Positions 1-7,232 of a DNA stretch of 10,370 bases are shown here, piece by piece. Position 1 is the first letter of the stretch. The number at the start of each line of letters is the position of its first letter. The stretch is taken from positions 1 to 10,370 of the forward strand of contig DATBMY010000068.1 of assembly GCA_036554605.1 (NCBI GenBank), in the 5' to 3' direction. The notes under the pieces are model-generated. The model had not been told where the DNA came from. It did no database searches and was given only the letters and a program-made list of their open reading frames with translations. The stretch is from DATBMY01 sp036554605. GTDB lineage: Bacteria > Acidobacteriota > Blastocatellia > UBA7656. The position numbers were made by a program, and so were the translations under genes.

Positions 1-2196
1 CGAGCTGTTGAGGTATGTCGAGGGCGACAGCACTATCTGGTCGATGGAGAGACCGTCCTCGCGCGTCTGTATCCTTATGGTCTGCACTCCCGTGGTCTGA
101 AAGTAGATCACCGGCCCCATCACTCCTACTCCCCACCCGTTGTCCTGCCACCCCCATCCCGATAGCCCGCACCCAGAGCAGTCCTCCAGGTTCATCTCCG
201 CCGCCGACGTGCTCCCTATTCGGTAGGTCGCTGCTCCGCTGCTGGTCACTGAGCCTGAAAACTGCACGAATACAGAGTCGTTGGCCCAGCTGTTGTTGTC
301 GGCCTTGCCTCTTATCCACAGCCGGTAGGCTCGGCCCGCCTCGGCGTTGAAGGTCATCTCGAAGTAGTGCGTGGGGTTTGCAAGCGCCGTGGTCAGCTTC
401 GACGCCCCAGCGTCAGGATGGCGCAAACGCGTGCCGCCTGCCGCAGTCGTATCTGCGACCGGGACCCAGTTACCGGACCTTACCTGCGCATCCGAGGCGT
501 ATAGAACTACGTCGTCGGCACCGATTACAGGTGGCTGTGACGTTGTGGCGTTAGCTATGCTGCTGTAAGGGCTGTCCCCGCTCGCATTGAATGAGCGTAT
601 CCGGTAAAAATACTGTGTGCCTGCCACCAACTGAGTATCCTGGTAGGCAACGGTGTTGGCCGCCGTAACGGCAATCTCTGCCCAGCCGCTAGTACCACTA
701 AGGCTACGCTCTATCTTGTAGCCCGTCTCGGTGCTCACATCCGTCCAACTTAAATTGATCTGATGAGTTGAAACGGCGGTAGCTGTAAGACCAGAGGGGG
801 CCGGCGGAGCCGAGCCCGTCCCGGCTGTAGTGAATCTCCATATAGGACCCGCATTAGTCATATTAGCCATAGTCTTGCCGACTACACGCCAAAAGTAAGT
901 CGTCCCGGGTGCGAGTCCAGTAAGCGTATAGGTTTCCCTGGTGCTTCCCTCGGGCGAGCCGGTTGTCACATCGGATGCTATCAATGCAAGGTTGCTCGAG
1001 CTAGTGCCCAGGTATATATCGTATTTGTGAGCCCAGGTACCTCCCTCCCACTTCAGCACTACGTCCGATGGTTGTCCGAGCGCGGCGTCGGTGGGTGATA
1101 TATTAGTCGGCCGGCCCGGTGGAAGCGGTACGAACGGTTCGTTCTCCGTAGTCGAATTCCACTTATGCTCGAACTGGTTGACAAACCAATTGAAGATCCA
1201 GGCCTTCTGGGTAAAGTAATTATGCTCCTGCTGGGAGTTGGAAGACGGGCTCGTCCAATTAGACGACCCGAAAATCGTCATCCCCAGGCCATAGAGTATG
1301 ACCGATTTTTGATGGTTCAACCCGGCATGCTTGCGGTGTTTTATCTGTATCCCCGCCATGTAAAGGCGGTCAACATTCCACGAGTGCCATAGCCTGCTGG
1401 AGTCGCGGTACTGCTCAGGCTCGGTGATCAGGCGGACTGCCACCCCGCGATTGACGGCGTTGATTATTGCATTAGTATGGCGCTGGTCCGTAATACGATA
1501 CATGACCACGTCGATCTTCTGCGTCTCGGCGTTGTAGCGACTGACGGATCTATTCGAGAAGCTTTGACCCGGCGGAAAGTTCAGCTCCGGATCGATAGTG
1601 GATGTAGGGTAATTGCGCGCCAGAGGGGCAGTAATGTTAGCGTAGTTGGAATAACTGGTGGTATTGGTCCAGAGGTCGTCATATTTGGTCTTGAAGCTGT
1701 TAACGACCGAAGGGTCATCCGTAAAGTAGATGGCTTCGTCTACGAAGTTCACATACGGCGTATCGTAAACAAAGGCGTCGCCGCTATAGTTGGCCCCGCT
1801 GAATTCGACTTTGTTCTGCCCGGCGAAAAGCATCATCTTTAAATGCAGAATCCCGTCGCCTACCTTCTTGCGCATGGGGATACCGGCGCTCTGGAGGCTA
1901 TTAAGCATTTGTGCGTTGGCCGGGTAGGTGGAATTGGCGCGCGGGTCTATGAGCACGCGTATCGGCACGCCCGCCTGATGGCGCCGGACCAGCTCGGTTA
2001 CGTAGCGCGAATCTTCCATGAACCAAAACGCTACGTCGATACCGACCGTTTCGGCTCGAATCAAGTCAATAAGCGGAACTCGGCAGTTTTCATAAGCCGG
2101 ATCGCAAAGTCTCTCCTGCGCCTGGGACGATTTCGACAGGAGGAGGAACGCAATTACAGAACCTAGGATAATTAATGAGGGCTTTTTGACAAACAT
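1..2196 (-). CDS. Secreted phospholipase-D-like protein with fibronectin type III domains (3' end beyond window)
   Basis: This reading frame runs from an ATG at 2194-2196 to the left edge, 732 codons without a stop, so the C-terminus is missing. An AGGAAAGG ribosome site lies just upstream. Residues 1-26 form a signal peptide (MFVKK, a hydrophobic stretch, then SSQAQ), implying export. Two phospholipase-D-like halves follow: HLK at residues 118-120 with SGAN, and HQK at 295-297 with GSSN. The Asp expected four residues after each Lys is replaced by Ala and Tyr, so hydrolase activity is uncertain. Two fibronectin type III domains cover about 357-449 and 462-553. A beta-rich module from about 558 (rich in Gly, Trp and Asn, ending IDQIVLSPSTYLNSS) resembles carbohydrate-binding modules seen, from memory, in acidobacterial secreted proteins. 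It is transcribed away from the glycan genes, so a functional link is only positional. Confidence 0.88.
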   Translation of the reverse strand, partial: MFVKKPSLIILGSVIAFLLLSKSSQAQERLCDPAYENCRVPLIDLIRAETVGIDVAFWFMEDSRYVTELVRRHQAGVPIRVLIDPRANSTYPANAQMLNSLQSAGIPMRKKVGDGILHLKMMLFAGQNKVEFSGANYSGDAFVYDTPYVNFVDEAIYFTDDPSVVNSFKTKYDDLWTNTTSYSNYANITAPLARNYPTSTIDPELNFPPGQSFSNRSVSRYNAETQKIDVVMYRITDQRHTNAIINAVNRGVAVRLITEPEQYRDSSRLWHSWNVDRLYMAGIQIKHRKHAGLNHQKSVILYGLGMTIFGSSNWTSPSSNSQQEHNYFTQKAWIFNWFVNQFEHKWNSTTENEPFVPLPPGRPTNISPTDAALGQPSDVVLKWEGGTWAHKYDIYLGTSSSNLALIASDVTTGSPEGSTRETYTLTGLAPGTTYFWRVVGKTMANMTNAGPIWRFTTAGTGSAPPAPSGLTATAVSTHQINLSWTDVSTETGYKIERSLSGTSGWAEIAVTAANTVAYQDTQLVAGTQYFYRIRSFNASGDSPYSSIANATTSQPPVIGADDVVLYASDAQVRSGNWVPVADTTAAGGTRLRHPDAGASKLTTALANPTHYFEMTFNAEAGRAYRLWIRGKADNNSWANDSVFVQFSGSVTSSGAATYRIGSTSAAEMNLEDCSGCGLSGWGWQDNGWGVGVMGPVIYFQTTGVQTIRIQTREDGLSIDQIVLSPSTYLNSS

Positions 2197-2370
2197 GACG
2201 CCTTTCCTATCAATCTAGACTCATCAACCTTTATTGCTCGAAAGATCGCATTTCGTAAAACGTGGCTCGCGATGTCACAGTTCACAAGCTATTATTATGC
2301 CGTTCGATTTCATATTACTCATTGCAATTGTCATAAGATGATACGAAAGATCATTCTGGGTTATATGTAT

Positions 2371-2397
2371 AGTTTTGAGTGAGACACCTTCAAAACT
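2371..2397. repeat. Inverted repeat, possible operator or RNA hairpin
   Basis: AGTTTTGA (2371-2378) is the exact reverse complement of TCAAAACT (2390-2397). Inside the 11-base loop, GTG (2379-2381) can pair with CAC (2385-2387), leaving a 2-base bulge, so the whole element can fold as an 11-pair stem with an AGA loop. No T-run follows on either strand, which argues against an intrinsic terminator. It abuts the -35-like hexamer of the candidate promoter, so an operator is possible; this is inference. Confidence 0.45.
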
Positions 2398-2424
2398 TGA
2401 TTTGCTCGTCGACATTCTTATAGC
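2397..2424 (+). promoter_or_regulatory. Candidate sigma-70-type promoter for the first asparagine-synthase-like gene
   Basis: TTGATT (2397-2402) and TATAGC (2419-2424) are 16 bases apart and each match four of six consensus positions. The implied transcript would have a leader of roughly 110 bases before the ATG at 2541. The -35-like hexamer overlaps the right arm of the inverted repeat. The match is modest and nothing else confirms it. Confidence 0.28.
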
Positions 2425-2540
2425 ACTAATAACGCCGAGCCTGCAAAACCTGATAGATGAATGCGCGGCTCGCAAGTTGCTGCGTCTCATCTGTTCCAGA
2501 GACTATTATTTCAAGAGATTGAATCGGGAATAAAGCACCT

Positions 2541-4052
2541 ATGCGCTTCAGGTATAGTATGGTTCCGGACTGGCCCCCGCTGGCTTGGCTGGCCAGATGT
2601 GACAAGTCTAGTTCGATCATTGACCTGTTTCATGGAAGCCGCGTCGAGGTGACTTCGGATTGGTTTTGCGAAGCGGCGTGGGCGGGCGATTATCAGCTGG
2701 GCGATTTTGATCAAACAGATATTGTTGCCGGCAGCGGCGGGCGACTCAGGGATGGCAAAGCTACCTTCGTTTCGTCCGGCTCCACGGTCGATCGCCTGAA
2801 TTCCATAGAACTCGGGGACGGGGCCCGGGTTTCGAATTCTCTCTCCTGTCTGCTCGCGTTCGTCAACGCCGATATAGATCCTAGCTATCCCAGGTATTTC
2901 CGACATATTCAAACTCTCGTAAGCGGCCTGAATAAATACAATCGGTTCCTGGCCACGTCTGCTGGCGAAGTTCAGCTTACCTATTTCGACAATCTGATCT
3001 GGGATGGCGCCGCAATCACTGTGAGAGCGAAGCCGGGTGTGCGCCGCGATTTCAGCACATTCTCCCGCTACCATGAATTCCTTGAAGGGTCGATGCGATT
3101 GCTGTCAAAGAATATAACGGCATCAGAGCGGAGATACAAATATGAGCTACTTCCCACCTGTTCGGCGGGCTACGACTCGGCGACCGTCACGACCCTGGCC
3201 AGGCAGGCCGGCTGCAGGCAGGTCCTATGTTTCGAGCGAGGGGGCGGTGAAGAGCCCGATAGCGGTAAGCCCTTGGCCTTAGCTCTCGAAATGGAGCCCG
3301 TGGTTGTAGAGAAGCACGCCTGGGCTTCTATGTCGATGCCGGAGGTTTTGTTCATAGCCGCTGACGCCGATGGCGGAGACGTCTATTTCAAGAGCGCCGA
3401 GCCTGTTCTTGGTGGGAAGATCTTGCTCACGGGTTTCCACGGGGACAAGATGTGGGGCAAGCAGACCAAGGACCTCAGCGAGCACATCGTCCGCGGGGAC
3501 ATCTCCGGTTTATCCTTAACAGAGTATCGCCTGCTGACGGGCTTCATTCAATGCTCGGCCGCTTTCTGGGGCGTCAAACAGATCAGGGATATAAATGCGC
3601 TGAGCAATTCCGACGAGATGAAACCATGGGACATCCCCGGAGATTACAGCCGCCCCGTATGTCGCCGGATTGTCGAAGAGGCGGGCGTGCCCAGGGAGCT
3701 GTTTGGAATTAAGAAGCGAGCTTCATGGGTACGATTTAACAGGTCGAGGGACTTCCTGACGGCGGAATCGATGGAGGATTACCTTGAATGGTTGGGCGCC
3801 GCCCGTAAAGCCTGGATACGCCACGGGCGCATACCGCCTATACTCAGCCCGAAGGTTGATCAGCTGGAACTGTCGATTCGTCAAATGATAGGGCGCGCGG
3901 TCCGCGACCGCCACGGTCTGTCCGAACAGGTTTTACGCTATACCGGCCTGTTACGTATCGGCACGATGCTATTTCACAGCCCGCCACACCTGCGAAAATA
4001 CACATTCCCATGGGCTATAGGGCAGGCAAGGAAGAACTACCCGCGCCCTTGA
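2541..4052 (+). CDS. Asparagine-synthase-like PP-loop ATPase, copy 1
   Basis: This 503-residue protein resembles the C-terminal synthetase half of asparagine synthase-family enzymes, which adenylate a carboxylate with ATP for amide formation. The PP-loop is SAGYDS at residues 208-213, in place of the usual SGGxDS. HGDKMW at about 300-305 sits where asparagine synthetases carry GGDE-type residues. The first 200 residues are where a class II glutaminase domain would be, but the protein begins MRF with no Cys at position 2, so glutamine hydrolysis by that route looks absent. The ATG is chosen because the paralogue at 9660 starts with the same MRF and aligns without gaps up to the PP-loop. The ribosome site is weak (GGGA, about 11 bases upstream). 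Its stop lies three bases from the stop of the convergent operon. Family comparison suggests amidation of a glycan or peptide carboxyl group, as proposed for O-antigen amidotransferases such as WbtH. The substrate is unknown. Confidence 0.85.
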   Translation: MRFRYSMVPDWPPLAWLARCDKSSSIIDLFHGSRVEVTSDWFCEAAWAGDYQLGDFDQTDIVAGSGGRLRDGKATFVSSGSTVDRLNSIELGDGARVSNSLSCLLAFVNADIDPSYPRYFRHIQTLVSGLNKYNRFLATSAGEVQLTYFDNLIWDGAAITVRAKPGVRRDFSTFSRYHEFLEGSMRLLSKNITASERRYKYELLPTCSAGYDSATVTTLARQAGCRQVLCFERGGGEEPDSGKPLALALEMEPVVVEKHAWASMSMPEVLFIAADADGGDVYFKSAEPVLGGKILLTGFHGDKMWGKQTKDLSEHIVRGDISGLSLTEYRLLTGFIQCSAAFWGVKQIRDINALSNSDEMKPWDIPGDYSRPVCRRIVEEAGVPRELFGIKKRASWVRFNRSRDFLTAESMEDYLEWLGAARKAWIRHGRIPPILSPKVDQLELSIRQMIGRAVRDRHGLSEQVLRYTGLLRIGTMLFHSPPHLRKYTFPWAIGQARKNYPRP

Positions 4053-4055
4053 CGT

Positions 4056-4979
4056 TTATTCGCCGTACTCCGGGTGCGCGGCGGCCCACCTCAACATTTC
4101 TTCCCGAGGCCATATAACGAGCCCCCTCGTCGGCTTGAACTCGCCGGATTCGTATAGCCTTTTGCGGGTGGAGCTGCTATAGAGAACACCACAATCGGGA
4201 TCGACCGCGCCGGCCGTCACCACCATCCCGCCGTTTTCTATAAAGACCTTACTGAGCCACGCTAGATGTGGGCTTACCTTATGAGTGTCTGGAGAGCGGA
4301 ACCAGGAGGAGGCCGCAAAGCCCTTTACGTTGCGCTGAAGCGCGAGCGACCTGGCCATTTGATAATAGGACTTGTTCGCCTCTGTCTCCAGCAGCGATCT
4401 GTTCTTTCGGCGGGCGTTAAGGTGACTGAAAAAGACCGGCCCCAGGCCCCCGAGCTTTGCCACGAAATAAAAGACCCGCGGGAGATCGCGCAAGCCAACA
4501 TGCATGAGATGGGATCTGGGAACCCCGGATACTTCCCAGTCGAATTGCCCGGCCGGAAAACGCCTCATGGTGGCAATCTTACACATCGCCACAAAGGTCG
4601 CCCGCTCGGCGCTGAACTTTGGCCTAGAAGCATTGTCGGGGAAAGCGAAATTGCCGAACTCTTCTCGCGTAAGCTCTTTGACCGTATCGCTCACGGGCAC
4701 CGAATCGAGCTTATCGAGGGTGTCGAGCGCGGCAAGGATCAAAAGGAAGCGCTCGACGGGGAAGTCTTCAGCGCTCGCGCCGAGTGGTTGTAAAGAGGCT
4801 TTCAACGTTTCGATGGGCTTGCGGGTCGCGGCCGATTCCGTGACTGAATGCACGAGAGAGACGCATTCCGACCAGCCCATACCTATGCGCCTCGTCGCTT
4901 CCCCAACTTCGGCGATCTCGGGCCGGCGCAGGCCCTCCTTACATATTTGTCTGGTCTCCTCTATTAATGCCGCCAGCAT
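4056..4979 (-). CDS. Uncharacterised 307-residue protein, last gene of the glycan operon
   Basis: I do not recognise this family. The protein has no signal peptide and no clear membrane segment, so it is probably cytoplasmic. The N-terminal half (to about residue 115) looks largely helical. The C-terminal half holds the likely conserved core: a Gly/hydrophobic stretch around 176-186 leading into FFSHLNARRKNRS (183-195), then MARSLALQRNVKG (208-220), SSWFRSPDTHKVSPHLAWL (224-242) and ENGG (248-251). The repeated Arg, His and Ser residues there could form a phosphate or nucleotide site, but that is a guess. The ATG at 4977-4979 has AAGGG about six bases upstream and lies inside the preceding deacetylase gene, a 41-base overlap that suggests translational coupling. 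Its stop is three bases from the convergent asparagine-synthase-like gene. Its place in the operon points to surface-glycan synthesis or modification. Confidence 0.82.
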   Translation of the reverse strand: MLAALIEETRQICKEGLRRPEIAEVGEATRRIGMGWSECVSLVHSVTESAATRKPIETLKASLQPLGASAEDFPVERFLLILAALDTLDKLDSVPVSDTVKELTREEFGNFAFPDNASRPKFSAERATFVAMCKIATMRRFPAGQFDWEVSGVPRSHLMHVGLRDLPRVFYFVAKLGGLGPVFFSHLNARRKNRSLLETEANKSYYQMARSLALQRNVKGFAASSWFRSPDTHKVSPHLAWLSKVFIENGGMVVTAGAVDPDCGVLYSSSTRKRLYESGEFKPTRGLVIWPREEMLRWAAAHPEYGE

Positions 4980-6018
4980 AGTTGCCCTTGTGTTTTCTCT
5001 TTCGCGCCAAAAGCGAGGCGATTCCCGTGAGCCAGGCCTCGAACTCGATCGGCGTCAAGCTGCCGGTGTCTACGAGCCTCGACATTAGCAGAGGGTGAGA
5101 TTGCGCCGACACCATGCCAGGTTCGCATGTGGTCGCCGATACTACTTCCCTCTCAGCAAGCCAGGGCAGAAACAGCGGAGTATGATTGCCGCTCGGGTAG
5201 CAGAAATGAACCGGATTTGAACCGGTCATCTGTCGAATGTTTAAGCGATTCTCCTCGATCTCATTCTTGAACAGCTCCGGGTCGAGCGGCGTGCGGTGAA
5301 AGTGTGTGTGCAGCTGGAAATCGATCCCTTTGCGGGATAATTCATTCACCTCCTGGGGATTCATTATGTGAAGCATGCGTTTAGCAAGCAGGTCCTTATA
5401 ATCGACACCCACGCGGGCCGCAAGCGATTCGGCTACATCATCCTTCTGACAGACCGTGAGTTTTTCCCTTGCCGCGAAGCTAATAAGCGACCCGAGAGCC
5501 CTCTTCCTGCCTTCGGCCGTACTCAAATCGACGGTCCGGCCCCCGCCTACAAACTCACAGTTTTCGAGAACAGTTCCACGCCCCTTCCAGAGTATATAAG
5601 AGCAGATCAAATTGTAGACCGGCTTGTTGAGCCCGCAACGAAACGTCGTAATGTAGACCGTCGCCGGGAAGTTGAAGGCCTCCAGCACGGGATAAGCCCT
5701 GTGGTAAAAATCGTAATAGCCGTCGTCGAAAGTGATTGCGACGCTGCGGTCCGGAAGGTCGTTTAAATAGAGTCTGCGGACCGCCTCGTCAAGCGGAAGG
5801 ATAGTACAACCGCCCCTCTTCAAAATCTCCAGGCGCATCTCGAACTCGGACTGCTTCATATACAGCTGGGGGTTCCACTCATGCTCATCGTCTATAGAGA
5901 TTCCGTGATAACAAAGGATCAAGAGTCTGCGGCGCCTCCAGTTGCTGTCCCGGAACAGGTCGAATAGGCCCATCTTCTTGGAGAACTTCAGAGATGTGCG
6001 CTTGAAACCTTTTATCAT
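4939..6018 (-). CDS. Polysaccharide deacetylase (NodB/CE4 family)
   Basis: This 359-residue protein belongs to the carbohydrate esterase family 4 group, metal-dependent enzymes that remove N- or O-acetyl groups from glycans. Visible motifs in order are CYHG (36-39), TFDDG (96-100, with the catalytic and metal-binding Asp pair), HTHFH (237-241, the HxxxH metal ligands) and CYPSG (273-277, the active-site groove motif). All key residues appear present. The N-terminus is basic (MIKGFKRTSLKFSKK) without a clear cleavable signal, so it may act in the cytoplasm or be weakly membrane-associated. The C-terminus is basic (RKRKHK). The ATG at 6016-6018 has an AGGGG ribosome site about six bases upstream. 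A 71-base gap separates it from the upstream glycerophosphotransferase-like gene, and its 3' end overlaps the next gene by 41 bases. In the cluster it probably deacetylates a sugar of the growing or finished polymer. Confidence 0.93.
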   Translation of the reverse strand: MIKGFKRTSLKFSKKMGLFDLFRDSNWRRRRLLILCYHGISIDDEHEWNPQLYMKQSEFEMRLEILKRGGCTILPLDEAVRRLYLNDLPDRSVAITFDDGYYDFYHRAYPVLEAFNFPATVYITTFRCGLNKPVYNLICSYILWKGRGTVLENCEFVGGGRTVDLSTAEGRKRALGSLISFAAREKLTVCQKDDVAESLAARVGVDYKDLLAKRMLHIMNPQEVNELSRKGIDFQLHTHFHRTPLDPELFKNEIEENRLNIRQMTGSNPVHFCYPSGNHTPLFLPWLAEREVVSATTCEPGMVSAQSHPLLMSRLVDTGSLTPIEFEAWLTGIASLLARKRKHKGNYAGGINRGDQTNM

Positions 6019-6044
6019 AATCTACCCCTAAAACCACGGTCGGA

Positions 6045-6065
6045 TCCCTCGAAAGTGCCGAGGGG
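6045..6065. repeat. Short intergenic hairpin between glycerophosphotransferase-like and deacetylase genes
   Basis: CCCTCG (6046-6051) and CGAGGG (6059-6064) are perfect inverted repeats with a 7-base loop, extendable by one wobble pair. The element lies in the 71-base gap of the minus-strand operon. On the minus strand a TTTT follows only about ten bases after the stem, so it is at best a weak terminator or attenuator. It could also be an mRNA processing or stability element. Confidence 0.35.
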
Positions 6066-6089
6066 CGACCTGCGTTATATCACACAGGC

Positions 6090-7232
6090 TCAGTCCGCCC
6101 GCAGCTCCATCGCCTCATAAAGCGCGCGCACAGCGCGGTCCGTTGCCGTACCGGGCTTATAGTAAATCTCATTGCAAACACTCTTTCGCGCGTAAGATTG
6201 CCTTGATCGATCGGCGAGACATGTCTCGACCGCGGCGACAGCCGCCGCCGCGTCCCGCACGCTCGTTGAGGCTTCGCCGAGCAGCTTCACATAGTCCTCA
6301 TGGATGCTCGCATTTGCGATCAGCTCAGGCATCTCTATGCGAATCAATGGGCGGTCGAGCAGAAGATACTCAAAGCCAATCGAGCTGTGATCGGTGATCA
6401 TACAATCGGCCGCGACGAGGTAGGGGCAGGAGTTGCTACCCTCCGCCAGGCAGCCGCCCCCCTCGCGCACCATAGGCCCGAGCAGCGCGGGCCAGTTGAC
6501 CCCGCCCGAGTAGCGATGGCGAATGTCGCGCGACCGGTCATGCAGCTTGACTATCACCGCATACCCTGCCGCGATGAGCCCCCTGACCAACTCCTCGCCC
6601 ATACGGTTGAGCGAAGAGTAAGGGGACCAGGTCGGCGCGTAGAGCACGGTCGTTCTGTCCGGGTCCATCCCGAGCGATTTCAGCACGGCGTCGCGTTCCA
6701 ACGAGCCGTCGACTAGACAGTCAACTTTTGGCATGCCGACCAGGCGCGCGGCCGGGGTATCCGGCTTTACTATACCGTAGGCAATATAATTATCCAGCCG
6801 CCGCTTATTAATAAAGAAGAAGCGGTCCCACGCCCCTATCGTATAATCGGGTTTGTCGAAGTTATATTTACCCGCCACGCCGTGGAAAGTCTGTATGCGC
6901 AGCGCGCCTCTCGGAAGCGTCGCCCACATGAAGTCGGCCGCGAGGTAAGCATCGAACCTCATAAGAGCCGCCCTTCTAGGGCTGATCAGTCTTATCTCTT
7001 TGTCTGCTTCGCGGTAAATCTCTGTCATACGTTGAGGCTCTTCGCTGGCTGTAAAGTAAAATTGAACGCGCGGATCTTTCCGCATCACCTTGAAGAGCGG
7101 CTCTATAATTGTGTAGTTGACGGGCGTGCGAGAGTTCACGAGCACTTGCCGCGTGCTCGGGTCATGCCAACGCTGAAAACGCTTGTCGATCCTTCTAGCC
7201 CACCCCAATATCCCGTTTGATTTCATCGGCAA
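6090..7232 (-). CDS. CDP-glycerol glycerophosphotransferase family protein (TagB/TagF-like)
   Basis: The protein (380 residues from TTG, 378 from ATG) resembles the teichoic-acid polymerase family, which transfers glycerol phosphate or a related alcohol phosphate from a CDP-activated donor to a membrane-linked acceptor. Supporting motifs are QTFHGVAGK (114-122, the HG motif), VLYAPTW (196-202), VIVKLH (226-231) and the signature ITDHSSIGFEYLLLDRP (279-295). It matches single-domain TagB in length, not the longer TagF. The stop of the upstream nucleotidyltransferase directly abuts a TTG at 7230-7232. A GAGG lies six bases before this TTG, ideal spacing, whereas the in-frame ATG at 7224-7226 is 12 bases away. 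TTG is therefore preferred but not proven. The adjacent nucleotidyltransferase may supply its donor. In a non-Firmicute setting it more likely decorates a capsule or exopolysaccharide than makes wall teichoic acid. Confidence 0.88.
   Translation of the reverse strand: MPMKSNGILGWARRIDKRFQRWHDPSTRQVLVNSRTPVNYTIIEPLFKVMRKDPRVQFYFTASEEPQRMTEIYREADKEIRLISPRRAALMRFDAYLAADFMWATLPRGALRIQTFHGVAGKYNFDKPDYTIGAWDRFFFINKRRLDNYIAYGIVKPDTPAARLVGMPKVDCLVDGSLERDAVLKSLGMDPDRTTVLYAPTWSPYSSLNRMGEELVRGLIAAGYAVIVKLHDRSRDIRHRYSGGVNWPALLGPMVREGGGCLAEGSNSCPYLVAADCMITDHSSIGFEYLLLDRPLIRIEMPELIANASIHEDYVKLLGEASTSVRDAAAAVAAVETCLADRSRQSYARKSVCNEIYYKPGTATDRAVRALYEAMELRAD

Larger units (their letters stand above)
2197..2540. 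other. Divergent AT-rich intergenic region
   Basis: These 344 bases separate the minus-strand secreted phospholipase-D-like gene from the plus-strand asparagine-synthase-like gene and must hold the 5' signals of both. The middle part (about 2281-2440) is visibly more AT-rich than the neighbouring genes. It carries a perfect 8-base inverted repeat and a plausible promoter for the plus-strand gene. I see no convincing small gene here: the short open frames have no ribosome site and run into the shadow of the downstream gene. Confidence 0.7.

Noticed and set aside
1477..2166. Two consecutive plus-strand open frames of 121 and 107 residues, and others at 15-568 and 1165-1392
   Set aside because: They are antisense to the continuous 732-codon minus-strand gene, whose translation shows a signal peptide and known domains.
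2511..3074. 187-residue open frame on the minus strand, and a similar one at 9732-10205
   Set aside because: Both are antisense shadows of the same conserved part of the two asparagine-synthase-like paralogues. Their mutual similarity follows from conservation of the sense strand.
4040..4100. Shared intrinsic terminator between the convergent genes
   Set aside because: The two stops are only three bases apart and I find no stem followed by a T-run on either strand.
4504..5088. 194-residue open frame on the plus strand
   Set aside because: It lies entirely antisense to the deacetylase and 307-residue genes, has low-complexity Ser/Arg-rich composition, no ribosome site and no family resemblance.
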